64,000 nucleotides of DNA from assembly GCA_963806045.1 (NCBI GenBank), contig CAWDWP010000005.1:124001-188000 (forward strand), given 5' to 3'. Origin of the DNA: DATCHW01 sp963806045. Lineage in GTDB: Bacteria; Bacteroidota; Ignavibacteria; Tepidaquicellales; Tepidaquicellaceae. The notes below the pieces were generated by a model. That model did not search any database. It was not told the DNA's origin and was given only the letters and a program-made list of their open reading frames with translations. The position numbers and the translations under genes were made by a program. The number at the start of each line of letters is the position of its first letter. Within the stretch, counting starts at the first letter, position 1. Positions 18,967 to 29,024 of the stretch are shown here, in pieces.

Positions 18967-20294
18967 TTTTTATTTGTTAATTTAAATGTAAATTTTCTTT
19001 CTTCTGAATTTAATACTTCATTATACTTTGGACTGATGGCAATAGGTTTACTTGTATAATCGTCCGTGCTTGTGAACCCGGATATTTTTGATACGGACCA
19101 TATACATACAGTACTATCAGGAATATTGGATGATGTGTCTGATAAGGCAGACAATCTAAAGGTTTCAGAGTTTATATAAAAATATCTTTGATTATAAAAT
19201 CCACCATAAAGATATCTTAAATTCACTCTATAAATTCCCTGCGGATAATCTTTTGAAAATGAAAATACAGTATTGTAATTTACATTCTGTTCATTATCTG
19301 CAGGAGATATTAACGAGGGAAAAATACTAAATTGAATATTGTTCGGATTGTGAGGAGATATTTCTGAAATTCTAATGCCATTTTTAAAATTACTCTGGTT
19401 ATGAATTCGTGTGCAGGTATAATATTTATAGACATTACCATTTAATAATGGTATAGGCGAAGAAAAATTCATATTGTTTATTACTGCATTATTAAAAAAC
19501 TGATAGCCGAAATTAAATATATTTGCGAAAGAAAACCTGTTCATTCCGATTGAAATATCTTCAATTGTGAACCCTGTCGGCAGTGTTGCAATACCCGAAA
19601 TGATCGAATCATAAGGTCCGGTACTCAAATCAATATTATTAAAAACTATTCTTGATGCTTCTCCATTATTGATTGTCAAAGGCTTTTCTCCGTAATTATC
19701 AAAAGAGATAATGTTTCCTGATTTGCTTGTTGTATAAATCCATACTGCTACTAAACCGGCGGAACTTGGATTACCATTCCATCGATGGTTCATAGTTGCA
19801 TAATTTATATTATTTAAATGTACATAACTTTGATAAATACCGGAATTATCGTAAAACATTACTGTTGCATCCTGATTAGTATTAAAAGAGGGCAGAATAA
19901 TAGTAATATTTGTATTATTGTCGAACTGGTTGCCCGAACGATCCGTAGATAGAATAGGGTTAGCTTTACTTAAATTTCGGAAAGTTTCTACAGTTCCGGA
20001 CCATGTGTAAACAGTTATATCATATGGAATAGGAATATCTGAGAATATGAAACTGCCATCTGAAGAAGTTTGTTTAAACGCAGAATTAACTTCGACTCTG
20101 ATGTTAGACACTCCATTCCCCCAATAATCTGTAACTTTACCTGATATGTTTATATGCTGTAGCGGAGTAACCGGATTATTATTATTACAACCTATTAAAA
20201 AAACGATAATTAAAATTATAATCGAAAAAGTAAATAATTTTAATATTGTTTCTGATTGACATAATAAACAGGATTGATTTCGGATTAACACCAT
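18963..20294 (-). CDS. Lipoprotein with carboxypeptidase-regulatory-like domain
   Basis: A 443-residue lipoprotein with lipobox LIGC after an unusually long N-terminus (about 36 residues). A CarboxypepD_reg-like domain (ISGKVTDYWGNGVSNIRVEV, SDGSFIFSDIP) spans about 48-110. The rest is a beta-rich region I cannot assign. It is the only member of the array without a type IX sorting domain, and its stop overlaps the next gene's start. It could be an outer-membrane partner of the downstream SBBP protein, which is inference from coupling only. Confidence 0.7.
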   Translation of the reverse strand: MVLIRNQSCLLCQSETILKLFTFSIIILIIVFLIGCNNNNPVTPLQHINISGKVTDYWGNGVSNIRVEVNSAFKQTSSDGSFIFSDIPIPYDITVYTWSGTVETFRNLSKANPILSTDRSGNQFDNNTNITIILPSFNTNQDATVMFYDNSGIYQSYVHLNNINYATMNHRWNGNPSSAGLVAVWIYTTSKSGNIISFDNYGEKPLTINNGEASRIVFNNIDLSTGPYDSIISGIATLPTGFTIEDISIGMNRFSFANIFNFGYQFFNNAVINNMNFSSPIPLLNGNVYKYYTCTRIHNQSNFKNGIRISEISPHNPNNIQFSIFPSLISPADNEQNVNYNTVFSFSKDYPQGIYRVNLRYLYGGFYNQRYFYINSETFRLSALSDTSSNIPDSTVCIWSVSKISGFTSTDDYTSKPIAISPKYNEVLNSEERKFTFKLTNKK

Positions 20295-20361
20295 ATAATT
20301 ATTTTATTAAATTATTAACAATCGAATTAAATATTTATTTTAAAAATATTAATTTCTAATG

Positions 20362-22230
20362 TTATTTGAGCAAAATCATCTTCTTAAATGCTATTAGTTC
20401 ATTGCCAACTGATAACTTATAAAAATACACTCCTGATGCGAATCTGTTACCGTCGAATGTTACTTCATACGTTCCGGGATTTAGTTTTTCGTTTACGAGT
20501 GTCTGAATTTCACGACCTGTTATATCATATACTATTAGTTTTACGTCTAACGTTTTACCTTTTACTGCACCTGGAATATCAAATTTTATTTTCGTAACAG
20601 GATTAAAAGGATTCGGATAGTTTTGATTCAGTGAAAAAGACTTTGGAATTTCTGTAGATATTTGAGAAACATTTGTTAATAATGTATCACCGTATGAAAC
20701 ACCGTTTATATAACATCCAGTCAAGGATACAAAATATTCAGATGGCGGAGGTTCTCCCACATCGAAACTCAATATGCCAAAGTTTTTTGCGTATCTTGTA
20801 TGGGCAAGCGCTAAACCATCGTGCCTGAATGATTTTGTTTTTACATTATAATTATTAAACAAAGTAAAATACGCTGTATCTTCACACCTCGTGTAAGACC
20901 AATGATAGACACAACTGTTAACCTGATTGTTCATTTCTGCACTTAAACTGTCAATGATTTTATCATTCACATATCCTGAACAGTTTGCATTCGGATAATA
21001 ATAAAGCAAATTCGTCCGGGTGGAATCATATCTTACCCAACCTGTCCCTATATCAGGAAAATTTGTCAGATAAAAATATTTATGTCCGTTCATTATTGTA
21101 TCCTTAGTAATCCTTGCTTTAAATCTTGATCCGATATTTGGATAAGGCCAGTACCAGGCATAATAAACGAAAAAGTCCCCCGTATGCATAGGAAAATAAG
21201 CAGCATAATCCTCATTCCCGACACCACCTGTTACTGTTTTAAAAATTATTCCGCCATTACCCGCTGTCCAGCCGGTATTTTTGTCAAGAAAAAAAATGGA
21301 ATTTAAACCGACACCAGCAGTCAATTGCTGTGTCCAGTTAACACCGCTGTTATTAGTTCTGAATACATAAAAACCTTTAAGTATCCAGAGTGTGTCTTTG
21401 TTTGCTAATGAAAAGCCACCCATATTATTGGTTGTCACTGAATCTATGCTCTGCCAGTTGTATCCGCTATTCGTTGTCTTGCGTAGAATTTTTTTATAAC
21501 AATAACCGGTATTCTCATCAACAAACCTTATTTTTCCGGTATGCCAATCCATAGTTGAGTCAGAATAAATCAGAGTCCAGTTTAGTCCGGTATTCGTCGT
21601 TTTATAAAAATAATATGTTTCGAACATTGGCGATGCTGATGCAGCATAAATAGCTGTCCAGCCTGTGCAAGAGTTTATAAATGATATGCCTTTCATATGA
21701 CCGCCTCCGCCGAATTGAGTCCAGTTAATTCCACCGTTAAAAGTTCTGTATGTTCCACCGGATGTATTATAACAACTCAAATCTGAACCTGCATAAGTAA
21801 CAAATGCAGTATCTTTATTTAAAACCGTAACATCATAATATATATCATCTGGATTTGTAAGAGTTGGCGGGTATATCCAGTTTACTCCTCCATTGGTTGT
21901 TTTTAATATTATATTTAAATCCTGGCAAAACGGATTCTGATCGTCATCTCCTCCTACGGAATATCCATAATTGCTGTCACAGAACCTAATCGCTCGTAAC
22001 GTAATTGTTGTGGGTGTACTTTGAATATTCCAGTTTACACCTCCGTTTGTAGTTTTAATAATAGTGCCTGATGCACCGCAAGCCCAGCCAGTTTGAGTAT
22101 TAATAAAAAACACATCCATTAAATTATTAGATGTCGGGCAAATTTGCACACCCCATCCCTGTTGAGCATTGCAATTAGTAATAAAGAATAAGGAATGAAT
22201 TATAATTAATGCAAATATTATTTTTTTCAT
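20362..22230 (-). CDS. Type IX cargo: Ycf48-like propeller plus second domain (array gene 6)
   Basis: 622 residues. Signal peptide 1-22 (ending CNAQ), about seven Ycf48-like repeats to residue 330, a domain of about 200 residues not recognised (MHTGDFFVYYAWYWPY, then a Cys-containing VNSCVYHWSYTRCEDTAYF), and a sorting domain (NYPNPFNPVTKI, LIVYDITGREIQTLVNEK, FKKMILLK). The four or more cysteines in the middle domain may form disulfides. The frame is intact. Confidence 0.83.
   Translation of the reverse strand: MKKIIFALIIIHSLFFITNCNAQQGWGVQICPTSNNLMDVFFINTQTGWACGASGTIIKTTNGGVNWNIQSTPTTITLRAIRFCDSNYGYSVGGDDDQNPFCQDLNIILKTTNGGVNWIYPPTLTNPDDIYYDVTVLNKDTAFVTYAGSDLSCYNTSGGTYRTFNGGINWTQFGGGGHMKGISFINSCTGWTAIYAASASPMFETYYFYKTTNTGLNWTLIYSDSTMDWHTGKIRFVDENTGYCYKKILRKTTNSGYNWQSIDSVTTNNMGGFSLANKDTLWILKGFYVFRTNNSGVNWTQQLTAGVGLNSIFFLDKNTGWTAGNGGIIFKTVTGGVGNEDYAAYFPMHTGDFFVYYAWYWPYPNIGSRFKARITKDTIMNGHKYFYLTNFPDIGTGWVRYDSTRTNLLYYYPNANCSGYVNDKIIDSLSAEMNNQVNSCVYHWSYTRCEDTAYFTLFNNYNVKTKSFRHDGLALAHTRYAKNFGILSFDVGEPPPSEYFVSLTGCYINGVSYGDTLLTNVSQISTEIPKSFSLNQNYPNPFNPVTKIKFDIPGAVKGKTLDVKLIVYDITGREIQTLVNEKLNPGTYEVTFDGNRFASGVYFYKLSVGNELIAFKKMILLK
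20539..20574 (-). repeat. VKGKTLDVKL-type linker insertion
   Basis: The coding strand has GCAGTAAAAGGTAAAACG followed by TTAGACGTAAAA, encoding AVKGKTLDVKL between KFDIPG and LIVYDITG. Its partner is at 16971-17007. Confidence 0.45.
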
Positions 22231-22242
22231 AAGTACACCAAT

Positions 22243-23757
22243 TTATTTCAAAATAATTAATTTTTTAGTTTGAATAAAATCACCAGCCCGCAGTTGATAA
22301 AAATACACTCCTGAAGCAAAATTACTCCCGTCGAATATTACTTCGTAGGTTCCGGGATTTAGTTTTTCGTTTACAAGAGTTTGGATTTCACGACCTGTGA
22401 TGTCGTAGACTTTAAGAGTGACAACTCCACTCCCCACCCTTAAAAGGGGGGGATTAAAGGGGGGTATACTAAATCGAATCTTTGTAACCGGATTAAACGG
22501 ATTAGGATAATTTTGGAATAATTTATATTCTCCTGGGATAGAGTTCCCGATTTTATTGATATTCGTTAATGCTACAAGGGTTCTCTTCGCATATATATTC
22601 GATAAACTCAGACTGTCCTTTGTAAAGGCAACCCAGACAACACCGGCCCCGCCAGATTTGATTCCCCTGTTTATTGAAGGTTTGATATTTATTGAAGAAT
22701 CCCCAAGACTTGTGCTGTCGTCAAAACCGTAATTTGATCCACAGAATAATTTAGAGCTATCTGATTTTCTCAAAAATGAGCAAGCCTGAAATGCACTATA
22801 ATCAGTGATAATTGGATAAAAAAAGGATCTGAAATAAAAATAATTATAGGGACTGCTCAAATTATAAAAAACAGCAGACTGATAATTTTGTCCTGAAGGA
22901 TATATTACAGTCGAGTAAAATTTATACTTTCCATTTCTGTCAGACTGGAAAACTAATTCCGGTCTTAAAAAACCATCCCCGTCAAATTCATTTATTATAT
23001 TATCCCCTATATATGCAACTGTATCAGGAACTGACCAGGTATTTGTCCCTAATTTGATATTATAATAGATTGCCTTTTTATTGTCGCTTTTCAATTTTTC
23101 ATAAGCGACAACAAAATTTGAACCCAAACCGAATGCACCGAATACAACGAGTGGATTCCAGCAGTTTGCGGGTTCATTCACTGTCAGATTTGTATCGAGC
23201 GTAATTAAATGTGTTTGAGTATTGAACTGCCGGAATATGATATCATTATTCTTTTCATAAACTATTGTGAATAAAGCAGAATCATTGCTTATTATTTTTA
23301 CATTTGATTTGTTTAATGCAGAAGTATCAAAAGCGAATGGCTGACCCCAGCCCGATAGGGAATCGTAAGAGGATGCATTTAAATTCCACCTGCCGTTCTG
23401 ATACTCTTCCCATATGGCTAAAGCGTAAGGTACTTGTATTCCTGGATATTGATAACGGGAAGAATAGGAAATTGCCGGGTTGCGTTTTTGAGAAGATGTA
23501 TTAGTGAGATATCTAACTGTATCAATGGGTCCGTTTTGTCCAATTTTTAGAACACAAATCTGTGAATTGCTTCCAAAATATCTTTCAAATATCAGAAATT
23601 CCCAAAAAAATAAATTACCATTCGAAGTCCTGAATTTTAATGCAAAAGTAGGATTTTTATCAACAAAACCCGTAGTAAATGTATATTTATTCCATGAAGA
23701 TTGAGACATCCCCTGAATACAGAAAACCAGAAAAATCAATAAAAAAAACTTTTTCAT
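22243..23757 (-). CDS. Type IX cargo of unknown fold (array gene 7)
   Basis: 504 residues with signal peptide 1-18 (ending GMSQ) and a C-terminal sorting domain (NYPNPFNPVTKIRFSIP, LKVYDITGREIQTLVNEK). The main body has repeated beta-rich segments (ALAIWEEYQNGRWNLNAS, IVYEKNNDIIFRQFN, FVVAYEKLKSDNKKAIYYN) suggesting a sialidase-like propeller without the usual Asp-box; I do not recognise it further. The linker insert PPFNPPLLRVGSG is the longest seen. The frame is intact. Confidence 0.75.
   Translation of the reverse strand: MKKFFLLIFLVFCIQGMSQSSWNKYTFTTGFVDKNPTFALKFRTSNGNLFFWEFLIFERYFGSNSQICVLKIGQNGPIDTVRYLTNTSSQKRNPAISYSSRYQYPGIQVPYALAIWEEYQNGRWNLNASSYDSLSGWGQPFAFDTSALNKSNVKIISNDSALFTIVYEKNNDIIFRQFNTQTHLITLDTNLTVNEPANCWNPLVVFGAFGLGSNFVVAYEKLKSDNKKAIYYNIKLGTNTWSVPDTVAYIGDNIINEFDGDGFLRPELVFQSDRNGKYKFYSTVIYPSGQNYQSAVFYNLSSPYNYFYFRSFFYPIITDYSAFQACSFLRKSDSSKLFCGSNYGFDDSTSLGDSSINIKPSINRGIKSGGAGVVWVAFTKDSLSLSNIYAKRTLVALTNINKIGNSIPGEYKLFQNYPNPFNPVTKIRFSIPPFNPPLLRVGSGVVTLKVYDITGREIQTLVNEKLNPGTYEVIFDGSNFASGVYFYQLRAGDFIQTKKLIILK
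22421..22467 (-). repeat. Palindromic element in sorting-domain linker (array gene 7)
   Basis: On the coding strand two CCCCCC-rich runs separated by TTTAAT are followed by TTTTAAGGGTGGGGAGTGG. It encodes PPFNPPLLRVGSG, is GC-rich against an AT-rich gene and keeps the frame. Confidence 0.75.
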
Positions 23758-23770
23758 AAAATTGAAATTT

Positions 23771-26414
23771 TTATTTTAGCAAAATTAGTTTCTTCGTTTG
23801 AATAAAATCTCCACTTCTTAATTGATAGAAATACACTCCGCTTGCATAATTGCTTCCGTCGAACGTTACTTCATAAGTGCCGGGATTTAGTTTTTCGTTT
23901 ACGAGAGTCTGTATTTCACGACCGGTGATGTCGTAGATTTTTAGAGTGGACACCCCCCTTGCCCCCCTTTGTAAAGGGGGGAGAATTTGGAATGTCAAAC
24001 TTTATTTTTGTTGTTGGATTAAATGGATTTGGATAGTTTTGTTCAAGTCTGAATTTTGATGGAACCTCACTGCTTATTTTATTTATTCCAATCACATATC
24101 CGCTGTTATAAAATTGTATTGCGACGTCTGCAAGTTGTTTTAATTTTGTTACTGAATTTAGATTACTGCTTCCTCTTGCTATCAACTGACAAATTACTAT
24201 TGTCTGTGTATCTCCCGGCATTACAGTAAGATTTTCTGCACCAAAACTCATCGCTGATCTTCTGTCACCTTGTGGATTAGGTATATAAGGATTTCCGGAG
24301 GAATCGAGATTACAATTCCCAATGTGTCCTTTTATTTCAGTCCATCCAATATTAGTTTCCGGGTCACCATAATATATGAATTTTGTTTTTTTATAAAAAT
24401 TAGGAGGGTAAATCAGTTGAGTCGGGTCAAGCCAGCATGTTGAGTCTTTTTTATATCCCTGCATCATATGATAAGCAGCCATCGGTTCGCCATTAGGGTC
24501 TGATTCGCAAGGCGGAGGTAAAGTACTTGTTCCGATAAAAGTGTTAAACGATGTCATTTTAATTTGGACAGGCGGATTGGAATACTTATTATATGGACCT
24601 TTCAGTATAAGAAAACCAACAGCGGGAGGTGCAACCCCATATAACTGGTCATTATTTGTTGCGTTATAACAATAGTCAAGATTTCTTACAGTATCACATC
24701 CGATATAATCGTCATTTGCCCATCCTAAATCCGGGTCACTGACAAGTGCAAAATATGTTCTTGTCCATGGTTGAGTACCTTTATTAATAATCACAAATTT
24801 TAAAAACTGCATATCTGCATAAGACGGCTGTGAATAGCACCAGGCAGTTAAGTGAACTTCACTGTAAAGTGGAGCTGTTCCGCCACCATAACCTTCACCT
24901 GAAGTATGAGTTCGCTGGAAATCCATCGGTCATACTAAGAAAAATTGTCTGAGATGCACCTTTAACTCCGGGAGTGTCTATCTGTGGTTCATAGATTCCA
25001 TTATTATTTACATCAACAAATGGAGCACCATAAGGAACCATTAATCCCCAGTTAAGCCAGTCATAATTCGTTGATACATTGTCACCTCTGTTTTACCGAA
25101 TAAAATTTAAATGTGTCATTTGTCTGGGGATTTCCGTTAGTTATTTTACCGGGCACAAATTCACCCTTGTAAGAAGCCATTGCTTGTCTTAATTCGCCAT
25201 TATAATAAGCAGCAGTCGAAAGACCTGCAGTAAATATTGCAGTTTTTCCTGAGCCTTTAGGCCATTCAAAACCTGCCATATTCCCGACCTATTATCCTGG
25301 TCAAAAATTCCCCTATGAGCTAAAAAACGATTTTATATTATTTCTTTCAAGGAATCTAAAACCATAATAAGTGCTGTCAATATCCCTGAAGAGTATGGTT
25401 CCTGAATCACCTACGGCAAACTGTGTACTGGAACTCGAATTAAGGAAAAACGATGATGATAATGAATTCAAATTATGTTGTGTATTTGATTGATAAGTTG
25501 TCCAGTTTGCACCATCATTTGTGCTTTGCAATAATAAACCTCCGCTGCCGCAAACTAATAATGTCCTAATATAAGTAAAATAATTTATTGAAATATTATA
25601 TACTGTAATTGATTTTATATCAGCATTTGTACCGCACGGAATTATTGTCCAGTTTAATCCTTTGTTTGTTGATTTCATTATTAATCCGTTTGAACCTGTT
25701 GCCCAGCAAGTTAGGGAATCGAAAAACCTGATATAATTTAAATTGTTAGTTACACCAGTATTAATATATGACCAGTTAAGTCCGAAATCCGTTGTTCTTA
25801 ATATTGTTCCGTTATTTCCTACAATACATCCGATTGGATTTAAATAACCGTCCAAAACAGAACAGAAATCTATAGAATTTAAATTTGCTGTTGTTCCGGA
25901 AGTTACGGGCACCCAGGGACCCCAGTTGCCGGCTAAAGTCCAGGTTGATTGAATTATTGTTCCACCTGTACCGACGGCAACTCTCCTGAATGATAAAGTT
26001 TGGAATCATTGAACATTTATTATCTGAAACTCCCATGAGATTTGCATTCGTTCCGCTCGATTCTTTTGTTAGCTGAGTATAGTTATCACTCGGAAATCTA
26101 TAAATTGTTCCATTATTTCCAACGATAATTTTCATTGCAATATTATTAGTTTGACGGATTTCATTCAAATTAATATTTTTCATTCCCGGGACTTGTCTAA
26201 AAGGGTAATATCTATAATCGTATGTATAGATAAATAAACCATTATTGCCGACGGCATAGGTGTAACCCTGCGTATTTATTGAATTAATTTTCGCCTGCAC
26301 CGGGGATTGAACAGGTCTCCAAATATAAAAAGGAGGAAGCTGGGCTTCGCAATTAGTAATTAATAATGAGTAATTAGTAATTAACAATAAAAAAATAAAA
26401 AATATTTTTTTCAT
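23771..26414 (-). pseudogene. Type IX cargo, triplicate copy 1, broken by about five frameshifts
   Basis: Reassembled across frames it matches the gene at 29025 over its whole length: signal peptide (LLITNYSLLITNCEAQ), Ycf48-like repeats, the GFEWPKGSGKTAIFTAG segment, the TDGF..THTSGEGYGGG segment and a sorting domain. Breaks fall near 25890, 25300, 25080, 24918 and in the C6 tract near 23955. The last separates the linker from LKIYDITGREIQ and is repaired by one C fewer. The density of breaks compared with the intact genes just upstream at 12041-23757 could mean decay of one duplicate or a poorly polished stretch; I favour the second because essential genes elsewhere show the same kind of break. 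Confidence 0.75.
23950..23990 (-). repeat. Palindromic element in sorting-domain linker (triplicate copy 1)
   Basis: CCCCCCTTGCCCCCC then TTTGTAAAGGGGGG on the plus strand. One frame gives PPFTKGGKGG and another PPLQRGARG; the frame changes inside the element, most likely by one extra base in the C6 run. Confidence 0.8.
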
Positions 26415-26426
26415 AACCTTGAAAAA

Positions 26427-29012
26427 TTATTTTAATAAAATTAATTTTTTCGTATCTATAAAATCTCCACTCTCAATTGATAAAAATACACTCCTGATGC
26501 ATAGTTGCTTCCGTCGAATGTTACTTCGTAAGTTCCGGGATTTAGTTTTTCGTTTACAAGGGTTTGTATTTCACGACCGGTGATGTCGTAGATTTTGAGA
26601 GATATAAAACCCCCCTGCCCCCCTTTGTTAAAGGGGGGATTTGCCACGTCAAACTTAATTTTTGTCGTTGGATTGAATGGATTTGGATAGTTTTGTTCAA
26701 GTCTGAATTTTGACGGAACTTCACTACTGATTTTATTTATTCCAATTACATACCCACTGTTATAAAACTCAATTGCGACATCTGCAAGTTGTTTTAATTT
26801 TGTTACTGAATTTAGATTATTACTTCCTCTTGCTATTAACTGACATGATGACTATCGTCTGTGTATCTCCAGGCATAACAGTTAAATTATCTGAACCTGA
26901 ATTTAATAAGAATTTTCGATCACCTTGCGGAGCCGGGATTACAGGAGTACCCGAGGAATCGTGTTCGCAATTATGGATTATACCTTTGACTTCAGTCCAA
27001 CCGGTGTTAAGTTCCGGGTCTCCCGGATATACAAATTTTGTTTTTTTATAAAAATTAGGAGGATTAATAAGTTGTGTCGGGTCAAGCCAACAGGTCGAAT
27101 CTTTCTTAAATCCCTGCATAAAGAAATAAGCACCGTAAGATTCTCCATTTGGATCTGACTCGCAATAACCTCCACTTACACTTGCACCATAAAAAGGAAC
27201 GAATGATGTTAATCCGAGCTGTATAGGAGGATTACTATATTTATTATAAGCTCCTTTAAGCAAAATAAATCCTACAGCAGGTGGAGCAGTACCATACGTC
27301 TGGTCGTAATTCGAAGCATTGTAGCAAAACCCAAGTTTACGAGTTGTATCACATCCTATATAATCATCATTTGCATACCCTAAATCAGTATCAGATATTA
27401 AGGATAAATATGTCCGTGTCCAGGGCTGTAATCCTTTATTTATAACCACAAACTTTAGAAATTGCATATCATTATAAGATGGCTGTGAATAACACCAGGC
27501 AGTTAGGTGGACTTCACTATAGAGCGGTGGTGTTCCTCCGCCGAATCCTTCCCCGGAAGTATGAGATTGGGGAAATCCATCTGTCATACAAAGGAAAATA
27601 GTTTGTGAGGCACCTCTTACACCCGGAGTATCAATTTGCGGATTGTAAATTCCATTATTATTTACATCCACGAATGGAGCTCCATAAGGAACCATTAAAC
27701 CCCAGTTCGCCCAATCCTGATTTGTCGAATAACTATCTTCCCTTTTTACATTATAAAATTTGAATGTATCGTTTGTTTGTGCTAATCCATTATTACAATA
27801 TCCCGGAAGATACTCTCCCTTATACGATGCCATCACTTCACGGAACTGTCCCTGATAGAATCCTGCGATTGAGAGACCTGCGGTGAAGATTGCAGTTTTA
27901 TTTGAATCTTTAGGCCATACAAATCCTGCCAAATTTCCATATTTTGTGTTCTGGTCAAAAATACCTGTACTATTTATATAAGCTCTGATGTTATTTCCTT
28001 CTAATTTTGAAGTGATGTAAGAACTATCGATATCTCTTCGCAAAATTTTTCCGGAATTACCGACAACAAATGGATATGAAATTGAATTCAGATTATTTGT
28101 TGTAGGTGTCAGAGTTGATATCCAGGATATTCCTCTATTAGTAGTTTGTAAAATAATTCCGTTGTTTCCGCAAATATAATAAACTGAATCTGTATTTGAA
28201 TAACGTGTTGAAAAATATTTCAAGTCTGATGTTGTTCCGCTTGGTATTGTAACCCAGTTAGTTCCATTGTTCGTTGATCTCATAATCAATCCGTTAGAAC
28301 CAGTCAGCCAACGACGGCAGTATCTAAATAGCTCAAACAGTAAATTTTATTGGAAACTCCTATGTTAAGAGAAGTCCAATTTTCACCAAAATTAGTAGTC
28401 CGCAATAAAACTCCATTATTCCCTCCTGCTAAACCGGTGTTATTAATATTAAAACTTGAATTCGTTAAAAACCAAAAATTAATAGTATATAAATCCTGGT
28501 TAGTACCGGAGGGCTTTGTAGTCCAGGAACTCCAGTTAGTTCCTGAATTCCAAGTTGAGCTAAGTATAATTCCATTTGAGCCAACCGCTAATGCGTCTAA
28601 ACATCAACGGAGAATTCGAGTTCCTCATGCTTGCAATACTAAACAGATTTTCAGTAGTTCCGCTAGGCTGCTGAATCCAGGGAGTGGTATATGTACCGGT
28701 AGGAATATAAATAGAACCGTTTTGCCCAACAGCAGTATATCCAAAACCATAATTTATTTGGTAAAAATTATTATTAGGAAGTACGGAAGCATTCAGAAAA
28801 TTATATCCCTGGTTCGTAGAATAGAGGAATGCTCCATTATCACCGATTATATAATAATTCGGATTTGAAGATAAGACGCTGTTCAAGTTGGACTGAACCG
28901 GTGAAGGAACCACACGCCAGTAATAATGCGGTGGAAACTGGGCTTCGCAATTAGTAATTAATAATGAGTAATTAGTAATGAGCAATAAAAAGATAAAAAA
29001 TAATTTTTTCAT
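26427..29012 (-). pseudogene. Type IX cargo, triplicate copy 2, broken by at least three frameshifts
   Basis: It is the same architecture as the copy at 29025: signal peptide NYSLLITNCEAQ, HYYWRVVPSPVQSNLNS, Ycf48-like repeats, GFVWPKDSNKTAIFTAG, the DGFPQSHTSGEGFGGG segment and a sorting domain. Breaks are near 28590 (FRRISGWLKW leaves frame), near 28300, near 26845 (one extra base in the TIVICQLIARG region) and near 26470 (the YFYQLR segment). The middle 489 residues are intact. It starts at the Met preceding KKLFFIFLLLI. Confidence 0.75.
26609..26645 (-). repeat. Palindromic element in sorting-domain linker (triplicate copy 2)
   Basis: CCCCCCTGCCCCCC then TTTGTTAAAGGGGGG, encoding PPFNKGGQGGF in frame with SLKIYDITG. 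Confidence 0.8.
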
Positions 29013-29024
29013 AACCTTGAAAAA

